NCBI RefSeq assembly: GCF_000282495.1
Contig: NZ_AKJE01000121.1
Location: forward strand, 1 to 34,055
DNA length: 34,055 nucleotides
Direction: 5' to 3'
Origin: Pseudomonas sp. GM79
Lineage (GTDB): Bacteria > Pseudomonadota > Gammaproteobacteria > Pseudomonadales > Pseudomonadaceae
Shown here: piece by piece, positions 24,789 through 32,143 of the stretch
Layout: every line of letters begins with the position of its first letter
How positions within the stretch are numbered: the stretch's first letter is position 1
Made by a program: the position numbers and the translations under genes
Notes under the pieces: generated by a model
The model's database searches: none
Seen by the model: the letters and a program-made list of their open reading frames with translations, nothing else
What the model was told of the DNA's origin: nothing

Positions 24789-25637
24789 TCACCCCCCATC
24801 ATTTGACCCCGCCCGACAATCATCCCAAACCTCACGTATCACCTCCTTAAGCATCAGCGCCTCGGCCCAGCGATCGGTGATGTCGCGCCCATCGGCACCC
24901 GTGATGGCATAGGGTGGCGGGCCGAGTTCACAGGTGAAGGACAGGCTGTCGGGCGTGTTCGGTCGAGCCAGCCAATCCTCTATTCCATAGCGCCACCAGC
25001 CCAGGAAACGTTCCAGCCAGGGTCGATGCTGGGCGAAGCTCAGGGGCACCTGGACCTGTTCGCCGTTGGCGACACGACCATGAAAACCCCAGCTGTGGCG
25101 AAGGATGGTGTGGATCTGTTCGTCGTCTTCGGCAGTGGCCGGTTCTGGCAGTTCGCGGCCCACGACATAGTGGGACAAGTCGGCCAACAGTTTGAGATCG
25201 GGCATTTCCTCGAGAATGTCGAGGGTGAACAACAGGTCATTGGTGAGGCGATAACGGTGGGTTTCCAGCAGAACAGGAAAGTCCACCTGCTCGGCCAGAC
25301 GCTGCCAGCCTTCGATCAGTTCGATAGCTTGCTTCAACGTGCGCGGCCGCACGTCTGCTTGCAGCGTGAGGTGGTGGCAGCCGTAGCGGGACGCGACATC
25401 GATCGCTGCCGCCAGATCATCCACGGTGCGGGGGAACACCTGCCCTTCGATTTGCAGGCCTTGCGCCTTGGCGGCGGCATGCAGGCGTGCGGCATGTGGC
25501 GCGACCCAGAAATGGTCGGTGATGCCGTCGAAGCCGGCGGCGGCGATTTTCTCCACTTGCGCTTCCAGGGAAAGGTCGCATTGGCCGCGGTGATCTTGCA
25601 TGGCCCACTGGGACTGAAAGACCAGGAATTCACGCAT
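24789..25637 (-). CDS. TIM-barrel sugar isomerase/epimerase (AP-endonuclease-2 superfamily)
   Basis: This encodes 282 residues from the ATG at 25637. The stop of the preceding reductase gene lies 1 nt away, and AGGAA inside that gene is the ribosome binding site. The xylose-isomerase-like barrel has all four expected metal ligands: E125 (VLLETHR), D153/H156 (LADLSHYV), H186 (WGFHGRV) and E237 (TCELGPPPY). Members include IolE, IolI and MocC of inositol and rhizopine catabolism as well as other keto-sugar isomerases or dehydratases. It is the last gene of the desaturase-ferredoxin-reductase operon, so it probably acts on the product of that oxygenase. The specific reaction is unknown. Confidence 0.82.
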   Translation of the reverse strand: MREFLVFQSQWAMQDHRGQCDLSLEAQVEKIAAAGFDGITDHFWVAPHAARLHAAAKAQGLQIEGQVFPRTVDDLAAAIDVASRYGCHHLTLQADVRPRTLKQAIELIEGWQRLAEQVDFPVLLETHRYRLTNDLLFTLDILEEMPDLKLLADLSHYVVGRELPEPATAEDDEQIHTILRHSWGFHGRVANGEQVQVPLSFAQHRPWLERFLGWWRYGIEDWLARPNTPDSLSFTCELGPPPYAITGADGRDITDRWAEALMLKEVIREVWDDCRAGSNDGG

Positions 25638-25638
25638 G

Positions 25639-26880
25639 TCAGTTCCTCAGCAGTTGTTTGAGCGGTACATCGGCGTCGGCCAGAGCGTCTACCGAAAGGA
25701 GGTCACGGTGAGCGATCAGCCGTTCGCACAGCTTGATGTCCTTGGCGATGCTATTCCCCTGCCCCCAGCCGCAAGCGCCTTGCAAACGTTGCTCGGCATC
25801 GAGGTAGAACAACAGGAATCCGCCACCCGGGGTTGTCCGGCTCGCCGTGGGCTGTGTGTTTGCGATCACGCCCACGGTCTGCAGTCCCCAGTCGTATTGA
25901 TCGGACCAAAAACCGGGAATGACCTCGAAGGGCAGCTCGCCGCCCAACAGATTCAGGGCGGCGTGACGACCTTGGGTCTCGGCGTTGCGCCAGGTTTCCT
26001 GACGCTGGAAAACGCCTTGCGGGTGCAGTCGAAATTCACAGACATCGCCCGCCGCAAAGATGTCCGGCGCACTGGTGCGCAGTTGGGCATCGACGCGAAT
26101 GCCCTGGCCGACCTCAAGCCCTGCGGCCGCGGCCAGCTCAGTGTTGGGTTGCATGCCGATGCCCACCACCACCAGGTCACAGGGCAGCAACTCGCCGTCG
26201 ACCAGTTGCACGGACTCAACGTGAGTAGTGCCCTGCACCGCCTCAATCGCCACATTCAGCCGGACATCCACGCCCCGACTGCGATGCAGTTCCATCAGGA
26301 CACTGGACAGTTGCTCCGGCAACACCCGACCCGCCAAGCGCGGACCGGCCTCGAGCAAGGTCACGGTGCAACCCAAGGCCCGGGCGGTGGCGGCGACTTC
26401 GAGCCCGATGAAGCCGCCACCGATGATCACCACCCGGGTATCAGGTTGCAACGAAGCGCGCAGTGCCAGGGCCTCGTCATGGGTACGCAGATAAAGCACA
26501 TTGAGCAGGTGCTCGGGCACCGAGGCGAGTCTGCGCGAGCGCCCTCCCGTCGCCAATAACAGCCGGGCGTAATGCAGCCAGCTGCCGTCAGCCAGTTGCA
26601 GACGATGCTGCTGCGGATCCAGGCATTTCACCGGGTTGCCGGCCAGGTGCTCGATGTCCAGTTCGGCGAGCTGAGCGGTATCGCACAGGCTGTAACCCGC
26701 CAGATCGACCGTGCCCTGCAACAGCCCCTTGGACAGCGGCGGACGTTCATAGGGCGCGTGGGACTCGTCGCCTATCAGAATCAGGCGACCGCTATAACCT
26801 TCGCCGCGCAGGGTCAGGGCCGCACGGCCACCCGCATGCCCGGCGCCGACGATGACCAGTGGAGCATTGGCAGGATTCAT
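25639..26880 (-). CDS. FAD-dependent ferredoxin reductase (MocF-like)
   Basis: This encodes 413 residues from the ATG at 26880. It matches the oxygenase-coupled NADH:ferredoxin reductase family (rhodocoxin/putidaredoxin reductase type). The N-terminal FAD motif is VIVGAGHAGGRAAL, followed by the characteristic PYERPPLSKG, the NAD-binding VIIGGGFIGLEVAA around residue 150, and the second FAD motif IFAAGDVCE around 275. FWSDQYDWGLQTVG at the C-terminal dimer/ferredoxin interface is typical. It transfers electrons from NAD(P)H to the Rieske ferredoxin encoded 18 bp upstream. By arrangement it corresponds to mocF of rhizopine-catabolic clusters. Confidence 0.88.
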   Translation of the reverse strand: MNPANAPLVIVGAGHAGGRAALTLRGEGYSGRLILIGDESHAPYERPPLSKGLLQGTVDLAGYSLCDTAQLAELDIEHLAGNPVKCLDPQQHRLQLADGSWLHYARLLLATGGRSRRLASVPEHLLNVLYLRTHDEALALRASLQPDTRVVIIGGGFIGLEVAATARALGCTVTLLEAGPRLAGRVLPEQLSSVLMELHRSRGVDVRLNVAIEAVQGTTHVESVQLVDGELLPCDLVVVGIGMQPNTELAAAAGLEVGQGIRVDAQLRTSAPDIFAAGDVCEFRLHPQGVFQRQETWRNAETQGRHAALNLLGGELPFEVIPGFWSDQYDWGLQTVGVIANTQPTASRTTPGGGFLLFYLDAEQRLQGACGWGQGNSIAKDIKLCERLIAHRDLLSVDALADADVPLKQLLRN

Positions 26881-26898
26881 GGCACAGACTCCGTGCAG

Positions 26899-27219
26899 TT
26901 AAACCGTGATGGCGAGCAGCACACGCCCCGCCTCGACCCGGACTTCATAGGTCTTGAGATTGACGCACACCGGTGCGCCAAGGGCTTTGCCGGAGCGGTA
27001 GTCGAAACGCCCGTTGTGCTTGGGGCACTCGACGACATGGTCCATCACCAAACCATCAGCCAAGTGGATGGACTCGTGGGTGCACAGGCCCGCGGTGGCG
27101 AAAAACTCGCTGTTAGCGGAGCGGTAGACGGCATAGGTGTGCTGGCCATGGTCGAAACGAATGACATCTTCATCGTCGATATCGTCCACGGCACATACAT
27201 CGATCCATTGATCGGTCAT
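26899..27219 (-). CDS. mocE: MocE-type Rieske [2Fe-2S] ferredoxin
   Basis: This encodes 106 residues from the ATG at 27219 (AAGAG upstream; the frame extends to 27246). It is a Rieske ferredoxin with the cluster ligands C46/H48 (LCTHES) and C65/H68 (ECPKHNGR). VNLKTYEVRVEAGRVLL closes the small beta-sandwich. The wording IDDEDVIRFDHG and HLADGLVMD agrees with what I remember of MocE-family ferredoxins. It carries single electrons from the reductase encoded downstream to the di-iron membrane enzyme encoded upstream. A REP pair (27259-27348) separates it from the desaturase gene. Confidence 0.85.
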   Translation of the reverse strand: MTDQWIDVCAVDDIDDEDVIRFDHGQHTYAVYRSANSEFFATAGLCTHESIHLADGLVMDHVVECPKHNGRFDYRSGKALGAPVCVNLKTYEVRVEAGRVLLAITV

Positions 27220-27258
27220 GGCGTTTTCTCTTGTAGTGGTACACACAGGAAGGTGTCA

Positions 27259-27348
27259 TGTGGGAGCGGGCTTGCTCGCGAAAGCGGTGTATCAGGCGAC
27301 ATCGATGTTGACTGTGACGCCGTCTTCGCGAGCAAGCCCGCTCCCACA
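27259..27348. repeat. REP doublet inside the desaturase-ferredoxin operon
   Basis: TGTGGGAGCGGGCTTGCTCG (from 27259) and its inverted copy (27325-27348) are nearly perfect and about 90 bp in total. It lies between two same-strand genes. It can fold into a long stem in the mRNA and may cap or protect the upstream desaturase message and lower downstream expression. Confidence 0.9.
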
Positions 27349-27368
27349 GGGGTTGTGCCTATTGGATG

Positions 27369-28481
27369 TCAGCCCGGCATTGCTTCAGGTTGTGCCCGGA
27401 CGGTTGCGGCGGGTTTGGTGCTTTGTGGCAAAGGGCGACTGACGAAATAAGTCGGGTCTTTGCGCTGCTTCCAGATGGTCGGGATGATTTCCTTGAAGGC
27501 CTCGAACAGGCTGGTGTAAGGCGGCGGGCAGTCACGGCGGATCTCCTCGTGAAGTTGTGCCAGCGCGTGAAACGGCACCATCGGATACATGTGGTGCTCA
27601 AGGTGATAGTTCATGTTGAGGTACATGAAGCGCAGCACCGGGCCCATATAAATCGTGCGGCAGTTGCTGCGATGATCGAGTACGTCCTCAGCCAGGCCGA
27701 CATGCTGAGACAGGCCGAACAGGTAGGACAGCCAACCGCCATAGAGGGTCGGCAGGCCGATAAACATCAGCGGCAACCAGCTCTGCAGATAAACCGCAGT
27801 ACCCACGGTGAGCGCATAAATCGCTAGCCAGACGCGTGCGTCCCTCACCACCTTGGGCCACTCGGATTCGGGGATGAACGTCTGTTCTTCTTCACCCATC
27901 CGCCCTACCGCGTGCTTGCAGACTGACCACATCGTGTTCAACGCGTAAGGCATTCTGAACAGGCTCAGCGCCATATTGATCAGGCTTGGCGGACGTGGTT
28001 CGACGATCTCCGGATCGCGGCCGACGATCACGGTGTCGGTGTGGTGCCGAGCATGGCTCCAGCGCCAGACTTGGGGTTCGAACATGAACATGAAGCTCGA
28101 CAGCTGATAGACCGCATCATTCATCCAGCGGGTCTTGAACGCCGTACCGTGACCCGCTTCGTGCCAACGGGCATTGGACGCCGTGCCGTAGAGCAGCCCG
28201 TAGACGAAGAAGAACGGAACGCAGGCCCAGGAGCCCCAGAACCAGTAGCCACCGAACCCGGTCACGACCATCGCCGACAGCCAGATCGCGGTATCAAGCA
28301 AGGCCGGGCCATCGCGGCGCTGCATTAATTCCTTCATGCGTTTACGAGAAATGGGGGATTGATACCAGCTTGCCGATACCAGGCCTTTTTGCGCCGCTCG
28401 GGCGGCTTCGGGGCCGGTCAATCGATAATCCCGAGGCTTGGGTTTACCAGGGCTTTCAAAGGCTGCGTTTTGTTCAGGCAT
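27369..28481 (-). CDS. Membrane di-iron fatty-acid-desaturase-like hydroxylase (MocD-like)
   Basis: This encodes 370 residues from the ATG at 28481 with GGAG 9 nt upstream; the open frame to 28535 lacks a site. The three histidine boxes of membrane di-iron desaturases/hydroxylases are present: HEAGH (107-111), HARHH (143-147) and HLEHH (293-297). Hydrophobic hairpins lie at about 65-100 and 215-260. Despite the fold name, the linked Rieske ferredoxin and reductase genes indicate an O2-dependent oxygenase with a three-part electron chain, as in rhizopine mocDEF. Oxidation of a methoxy or CH group on an inositol- or sugar-like compound is inferred, not shown. It is the first gene of the operon and diverges from the LacI gene. 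Confidence 0.87.
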   Translation of the reverse strand: MPEQNAAFESPGKPKPRDYRLTGPEAARAAQKGLVSASWYQSPISRKRMKELMQRRDGPALLDTAIWLSAMVVTGFGGYWFWGSWACVPFFFVYGLLYGTASNARWHEAGHGTAFKTRWMNDAVYQLSSFMFMFEPQVWRWSHARHHTDTVIVGRDPEIVEPRPPSLINMALSLFRMPYALNTMWSVCKHAVGRMGEEEQTFIPESEWPKVVRDARVWLAIYALTVGTAVYLQSWLPLMFIGLPTLYGGWLSYLFGLSQHVGLAEDVLDHRSNCRTIYMGPVLRFMYLNMNYHLEHHMYPMVPFHALAQLHEEIRRDCPPPYTSLFEAFKEIIPTIWKQRKDPTYFVSRPLPQSTKPAATVRAQPEAMPG

Positions 28482-28593
28482 TTTATTGTTCTCCGCAAGC
28501 TTGATTGTTTTACGCACTTTTCGACGCGGGATCACATCGCTGGGGAAAATATAGAGAGCGCAGAAATCACCCTCAAGCCCTTGAATACATTCC

Positions 28594-28650
28594 CTATCAA
28601 GCTATCATCCAGGCCCATTGAAGCTTGATAGTTTTCTATCAAAGCGCTTG
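28594..28650. promoter_or_regulatory. LacI operator cluster in the desaturase/lacI divergent gap
   Basis: Three elements lie here. CTATCAA at 28594-28600 is followed by CTATCA at 28602-28607. TTGATAG (28625-28631), TTTT and CTATCAA (28636-28642) form a perfect 7-bp palindrome. AAGCGCTT (28642-28649) fits the AAnCGnTT core of LacI/GalR operators. The gap serves divergent promoters at 28481 and 28662, so repression of both is likely. Confidence 0.65.
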
Positions 28651-28661
28651 CGGGGCCCGCC

Positions 28662-29711
28662 ATGAACAACACTAAACGCCCAACCATCGCCACCGTTGCC
28701 GAACACGCTGGCTTGAGTGTCGCTACCGTGGACCGGGTGCTCAACGCCAGGGCTCCGGTCAACCCGGACACCGCCGAGCAGGTATTCCAGGCCGCCGAAG
28801 CGGTCGGTTATTTCGCTGCCAGGCTGATCGGCCAGCGGATCCGCGAACGTCGTCCCACCTATCGTTTCGGCATCCTCTTGCTCGGTACCGCCCAGGCGTT
28901 TTATGGCAACGTGGCCGCCGCCATCACCGAGGCGGCGCAGCGTCAGGCTGGCGCCAACCTGAGCATTCAATTCGAGTACGTCTTTGATCGCACGCCCAGC
29001 GCGATCATTGCCCAGATCGAACAACTGGCGGTGCAGTGCGATGGTCTGGCGGTGGTCAGCTTCGCGCATCCGCTGATCAATGCCGCCATCGCGCAGATCA
29101 GAGAGGCCGGCGTGCCGGTGATCGCGATGCTGTCGGACATTCATGAGGCGGCGGATGAGCCTTACGTCGGCCAGGATAATCACGAGGTCGGACGTACCAT
29201 GGGTTGGCTGATGGCGCACACGTGTGGCGCCCGCAAAGGCAGCGTCGGGGTGTTGCTCGGCGGCCACCGTTTTCTTGGCCATCAGGCGCGGGTCGAGGGG
29301 TTGCGCAGCTACCTGGCAGAACGCGCCCCAGGGTTGCGGCTGCTGGAAGCGGTGATCAATCTGGACAATTGCGACATCACCGAAGAGGCGACGCTGGACC
29401 TGCTGGCACGGCATGACGACTTGCGGGGGTTGTGCGTGGTCGGCGGTGGCGGCGACGGGGTCATCAATGCCCTGTCGCAGCTACCGAAGCAGCCGTCGCT
29501 GTGCTGCATTCTGCAAGAGTCGACCGAGCTGTCGCGACAAGCCCTGAATCAGGGATTGATCAGCCTGGTGATCGACTCCCAACCGCGATTGCTGGCGGCG
29601 GCGCTGGTCGACTTGCTGGTGGAGCTGCAGACCACGCCGGACTTCGACCCGATACGGCATCGAATCCATATTCCGTTGCAGATCGTGACCTCAGAGAACG
29701 CTCGAGGCTGA
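28662..29711 (+). CDS. LacI-family transcriptional regulator
   Basis: This encodes 349 residues from the ATG at 28662. The N-terminal HTH reads TIATVAEHAGLSVATVDRVL (9-28), followed by the hinge region and a type-I periplasmic-binding-like effector domain (GILLLGTAQAFYGNVAAAIT; VIAMLSDIHEAADEPYVGQD; VGVLLGGHRFLGHQARVEGL). The domain resembles sensors of sugars and polyols such as inositol and ribose. It is divergent from the desaturase operon, with palindromic sites in the 180-bp gap, so it probably represses that operon and itself until an inducer binds. The ribosome binding site is weak (GCGGGG). It converges on the sigma-54 activator gene, with a REPIN between them. Confidence 0.9.
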   Translation: MNNTKRPTIATVAEHAGLSVATVDRVLNARAPVNPDTAEQVFQAAEAVGYFAARLIGQRIRERRPTYRFGILLLGTAQAFYGNVAAAITEAAQRQAGANLSIQFEYVFDRTPSAIIAQIEQLAVQCDGLAVVSFAHPLINAAIAQIREAGVPVIAMLSDIHEAADEPYVGQDNHEVGRTMGWLMAHTCGARKGSVGVLLGGHRFLGHQARVEGLRSYLAERAPGLRLLEAVINLDNCDITEEATLDLLARHDDLRGLCVVGGGGDGVINALSQLPKQPSLCCILQESTELSRQALNQGLISLVIDSQPRLLAAALVDLLVELQTTPDFDPIRHRIHIPLQIVTSENARG

Positions 29712-29761
29712 ACCTGTGAGGGGTACCGAGAGTATCCACACACTTTCGCAGACACACCAAA

Positions 29762-29899
29762 CCTGTGGCGAGGGAGCTTGCTCCCGCTGGGCTGCGTAGC
29801 AGCCCCAAAACCGATCACTGAGTTCTTTCTGAAAAACTGCGGCAGCCCTATTGGGGCCGCTGCGCAGCCCAGCGGGAGCAAGCTCCCTCGCCACAAGGT
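29762..29899. repeat. REPIN between convergent lacI and sigma-54 activator genes
   Basis: CTGTGGCGAGGGAGCTTGCT and the inverted GGGAGCAAGCTCCCTCGCCA are perfect arms about 138 bp overall, with inner complementary blocks (GGGCTGCGTAGC against GCTGCGCAGCCC). It is the same type as 6292-6409. It is the likely transcription barrier for both convergent genes, as no other terminator is seen. Confidence 0.92.
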
Positions 29900-29921
29900 C
29901 GCTCTTCATTCAGCCTACTCA

Positions 29922-31946
29922 TCAGAAGTCGGGTTCCGAACGAAAAGCATCGGCACTCAGCCCGAACCGATTCATCTTGTTGTACAACCCGCCACGAGAA
30001 ACATTCAGCTGCCTAGCGGCCAGGCGGATGTTGCCGCGGGTATCCCTGAGGGCCGCGATGATCGCATTCATTTCATGGGTGCCAAGGTCCAGGGCAGCCA
30101 GGGGTTCGGGCACACTTCCCGGCACCGGCTGACGTAGCCTTTGCTTGATTTCAAGCGGTAGATCAGCTGGCTGGATCAGTTCGGTCACTGCCAGATTGGT
30201 CGCACGTTCAATGGTGTTTTCCAACTCGCGAACATTACCCGGCCAGCTGTAGGCCGAAAGAATATCCAACGCCTCGGGCGAGATGCCCTGCACCGATTTG
30301 CGCAATGACCGGGTGCAACGATTGAGAAAATGCCGCGCCAGCAATGGAACATCTTCCCGACGCATCCGCAGCGGCGGAACCGTCAGGTTCAGCACATTGA
30401 GCCGGTAGTAAAGATCCTCACGGAAGGCGCCATCGGCAACCGCCTGGCTCAGGTTGCGGTGGGTGGCGGCGATGATGCGTACGTCCACTTGCTGCGATTT
30501 TTTCGCGCCCACGCGAGTCACCTCGCCTTCTTGCAAGACGCGCAGCAGGCTGACCTGGGCATCGAAAGACATGTCACCGATTTCGTCGAGGAAGATCGTT
30601 CCGCCATCGGCCAGTTCAAACTTCCCGGCAGAGCCTCCACGGGCCGATCCGGTGAAGGCGCCCTCGACATGACCAAACAGTTCGCTCTGCACCAGATCTC
30701 GCGGAATGGCCCCGCAATTGACCGCCACAAACGGACCATTGCAACGCTCGCTGGCGTTATGGATTGCCTGGGCGAACAGCTCCTTACCGGTGCCGCTTTC
30801 ACCCAGGATCAGCGTGGTCGAGTCACTGCGACTGGCGATCCTCCCCAGATGCAACGCGTCCTGTATGGCTCGCGAACTGCCTTGAATGGTCTCGAAGGTG
30901 TAGCTGGCTTGAGTGCCGATGATCCGCCGGGTAATTTCCCGGATGCGCCGGTTCTCGCGCAGCGAAACAATGCGCCCGCCCTGCTCCAGTGGGCACACCG
31001 AGACCAGGCACGCCAAGTGGCTGCGATCATGCAATTCAAACGTGCAATCCAGGTCCCTTATCCCTTCATACTGCTGCCCTTCCCCGCCACGCAGCAGCAT
31101 CTCATCGGTCAGCTCGCTCTGGCCCAGACGCTGGAACGGGCTGCCCAGCAGATCCCGGCCCACGCGGAACAATTGGCGGGCATAACGGTTGAGCGCCTTG
31201 ATGCAGCCGCGCTCATCCAGCACCACAAGACCCTCGTTGAGCACTTCGAGGACGGTTTGCTGTTCTTCCAGCAGTATCTGCAGCGCCATCTGCCGCGAGA
31301 CCGCTTCGGCCGCTGCCTGGACGGTGCCCAGCGTATGGAAATGAAACCAGCCCGGCTCGGCGGTCAAGGTCAGCATGGCCAGCGTCCTGCCCTGCGCATC
31401 CCTGATCGGCGCGGCAGCACAATGCATGCGCCGCCGACGCAGGCCGATCCCGAAGTTTTCCTCGGCCAGCACATACACCAAGCGATCTTCGGCAAGCGCC
31501 AGCCCGGTGCAGTTGGTGCCCTGCACCGACTCCAGCAGCCGGCTGCCCACGGGCGTGAGGTCCAGGCCGCAGAAATACAGGGTCGTGCCTGCGGCATCGG
31601 TCAGATTGATATGGCCCCTGGGGTTGTAAGCCAGCAATCCCTTCATGACCTCCGCCGCCGCCGCGATCAAGGCGCGATTGGTCGCCAGCGTTGCGGCCAG
31701 AACGGTCGGGGCGACAAACCGGTATTCGCCATCCTCAGGATCGAGGCCGGCATTGACGCTGCGCAGCCATGAATCCCAGATAACCTGCCTGACTCCTGCA
31801 GGTCGATCGATGCGCCCTTTCAGGCAAGCCAGCCAAGCCTGGTCCAGCTCGGCGATCGGTCCTTCGTTCAACGACGCAGGCCCGAGCGCGGTGATGTAAT
31901 CGAGGTCTTGCGCGCTGAAGGCCGTTAGCTGTGGGTTCACCATCAT
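29922..31946 (-). CDS. Sigma-54-dependent activator, AcoR-like (GAF/PAS/AAA/Fis)
   Basis: This encodes 674 residues from the ATG at 31946 (ATG also at 31943); the longer frame to 31991 would run through the tandem sites and has no ribosome binding site. A GAF domain lies at about 75-215, a PAS domain at about 230-320, and an AAA+ domain at about 350-585 with Walker A GESGTGKE (382-389) and Walker B GGTIFLDE (448-455). A C-terminal Fis HTH follows (NIRLAARQLNVSRGGLYNKM). The sigma-54 contact loop reads GAFTGS (429-434) instead of the common GAFTGA. The wording DSWLRSVNAGLDPE and RRMHCAAAPIRD is AcoR-like; AcoR activates acetoin or glycol catabolism. The divergent gene at 32144 has a full -24/-12 promoter, so it is the most likely target. 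Confidence 0.92.
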   Translation of the reverse strand: MMVNPQLTAFSAQDLDYITALGPASLNEGPIAELDQAWLACLKGRIDRPAGVRQVIWDSWLRSVNAGLDPEDGEYRFVAPTVLAATLATNRALIAAAAEVMKGLLAYNPRGHINLTDAAGTTLYFCGLDLTPVGSRLLESVQGTNCTGLALAEDRLVYVLAEENFGIGLRRRRMHCAAAPIRDAQGRTLAMLTLTAEPGWFHFHTLGTVQAAAEAVSRQMALQILLEEQQTVLEVLNEGLVVLDERGCIKALNRYARQLFRVGRDLLGSPFQRLGQSELTDEMLLRGGEGQQYEGIRDLDCTFELHDRSHLACLVSVCPLEQGGRIVSLRENRRIREITRRIIGTQASYTFETIQGSSRAIQDALHLGRIASRSDSTTLILGESGTGKELFAQAIHNASERCNGPFVAVNCGAIPRDLVQSELFGHVEGAFTGSARGGSAGKFELADGGTIFLDEIGDMSFDAQVSLLRVLQEGEVTRVGAKKSQQVDVRIIAATHRNLSQAVADGAFREDLYYRLNVLNLTVPPLRMRREDVPLLARHFLNRCTRSLRKSVQGISPEALDILSAYSWPGNVRELENTIERATNLAVTELIQPADLPLEIKQRLRQPVPGSVPEPLAALDLGTHEMNAIIAALRDTRGNIRLAARQLNVSRGGLYNKMNRFGLSADAFRSEPDF

Positions 31947-31970
31947 CGATCCGCTTCTATGTTCACGTTT

Positions 31971-31995
31971 TAGACATGTCAGTGTAGACATGTCA
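31971..31995. promoter_or_regulatory. Tandem TAGACATGTCA activator sites (UAS)
   Basis: TAGACATGTCA occurs at 31971-31981 and again at 31985-31995, 14 bp apart. Each copy contains the palindrome GACATGTC. They lie 25-50 bp upstream of the activator gene start and about 65-90 bp upstream of the -24 element of the divergent promoter, the usual place for enhancer binding by sigma-54 activators. Confidence 0.75.
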
Positions 31996-32040
31996 TGCGA
32001 ATGAACACATCTTTCAATAAATATTAATTAACTCCTTAAA

Positions 32041-32053
32041 TATCAAGCATTTA
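32041..32053 (+). promoter_or_regulatory. IHF-binding site match
   Basis: TATCAAGCATTTA matches the IHF consensus WATCAANNNNTTR at every defined position. It lies between the activator sites and the -24/-12 promoter, where DNA bending by IHF is normally needed. The flanking stretch 32010-32040 is AT-rich. Confidence 0.7.
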
Positions 32054-32057
32054 GATA

Positions 32058-32074
32058 TTGGCACAGCCCTTGCT
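32058..32074 (+). promoter_or_regulatory. Sigma-54 (-24/-12) promoter
   Basis: TTGGCACAGCCCTTGCT matches TGGCAC-N5-TTGCT, with GG at 32060-32061 and GC at 32072-32073, exactly 12 bp apart. Transcription should start near 32085, about 60 bp before the ATG at 32144. It drives the dehydrogenase and isomerase genes. Confidence 0.88.
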
Positions 32075-32143
32075 CTCTTGATTAACGCCAGCGAGGACAT
32101 TCCTGCTGCGAGTCATTGAACAACAATAAAAGGGAGTCATTTC

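Noticed and set aside
25636..26559. 307-residue plus-strand frame opposite the ferredoxin reductase
   Set aside because: It is an antisense shadow with no motif; the minus-strand protein has full FAD and NAD motifs.
30330..31772. 480-residue plus-strand frame
   Set aside because: It is the antisense shadow of the sigma-54 activator, has no domain motifs and has Gln/Arg-rich composition.
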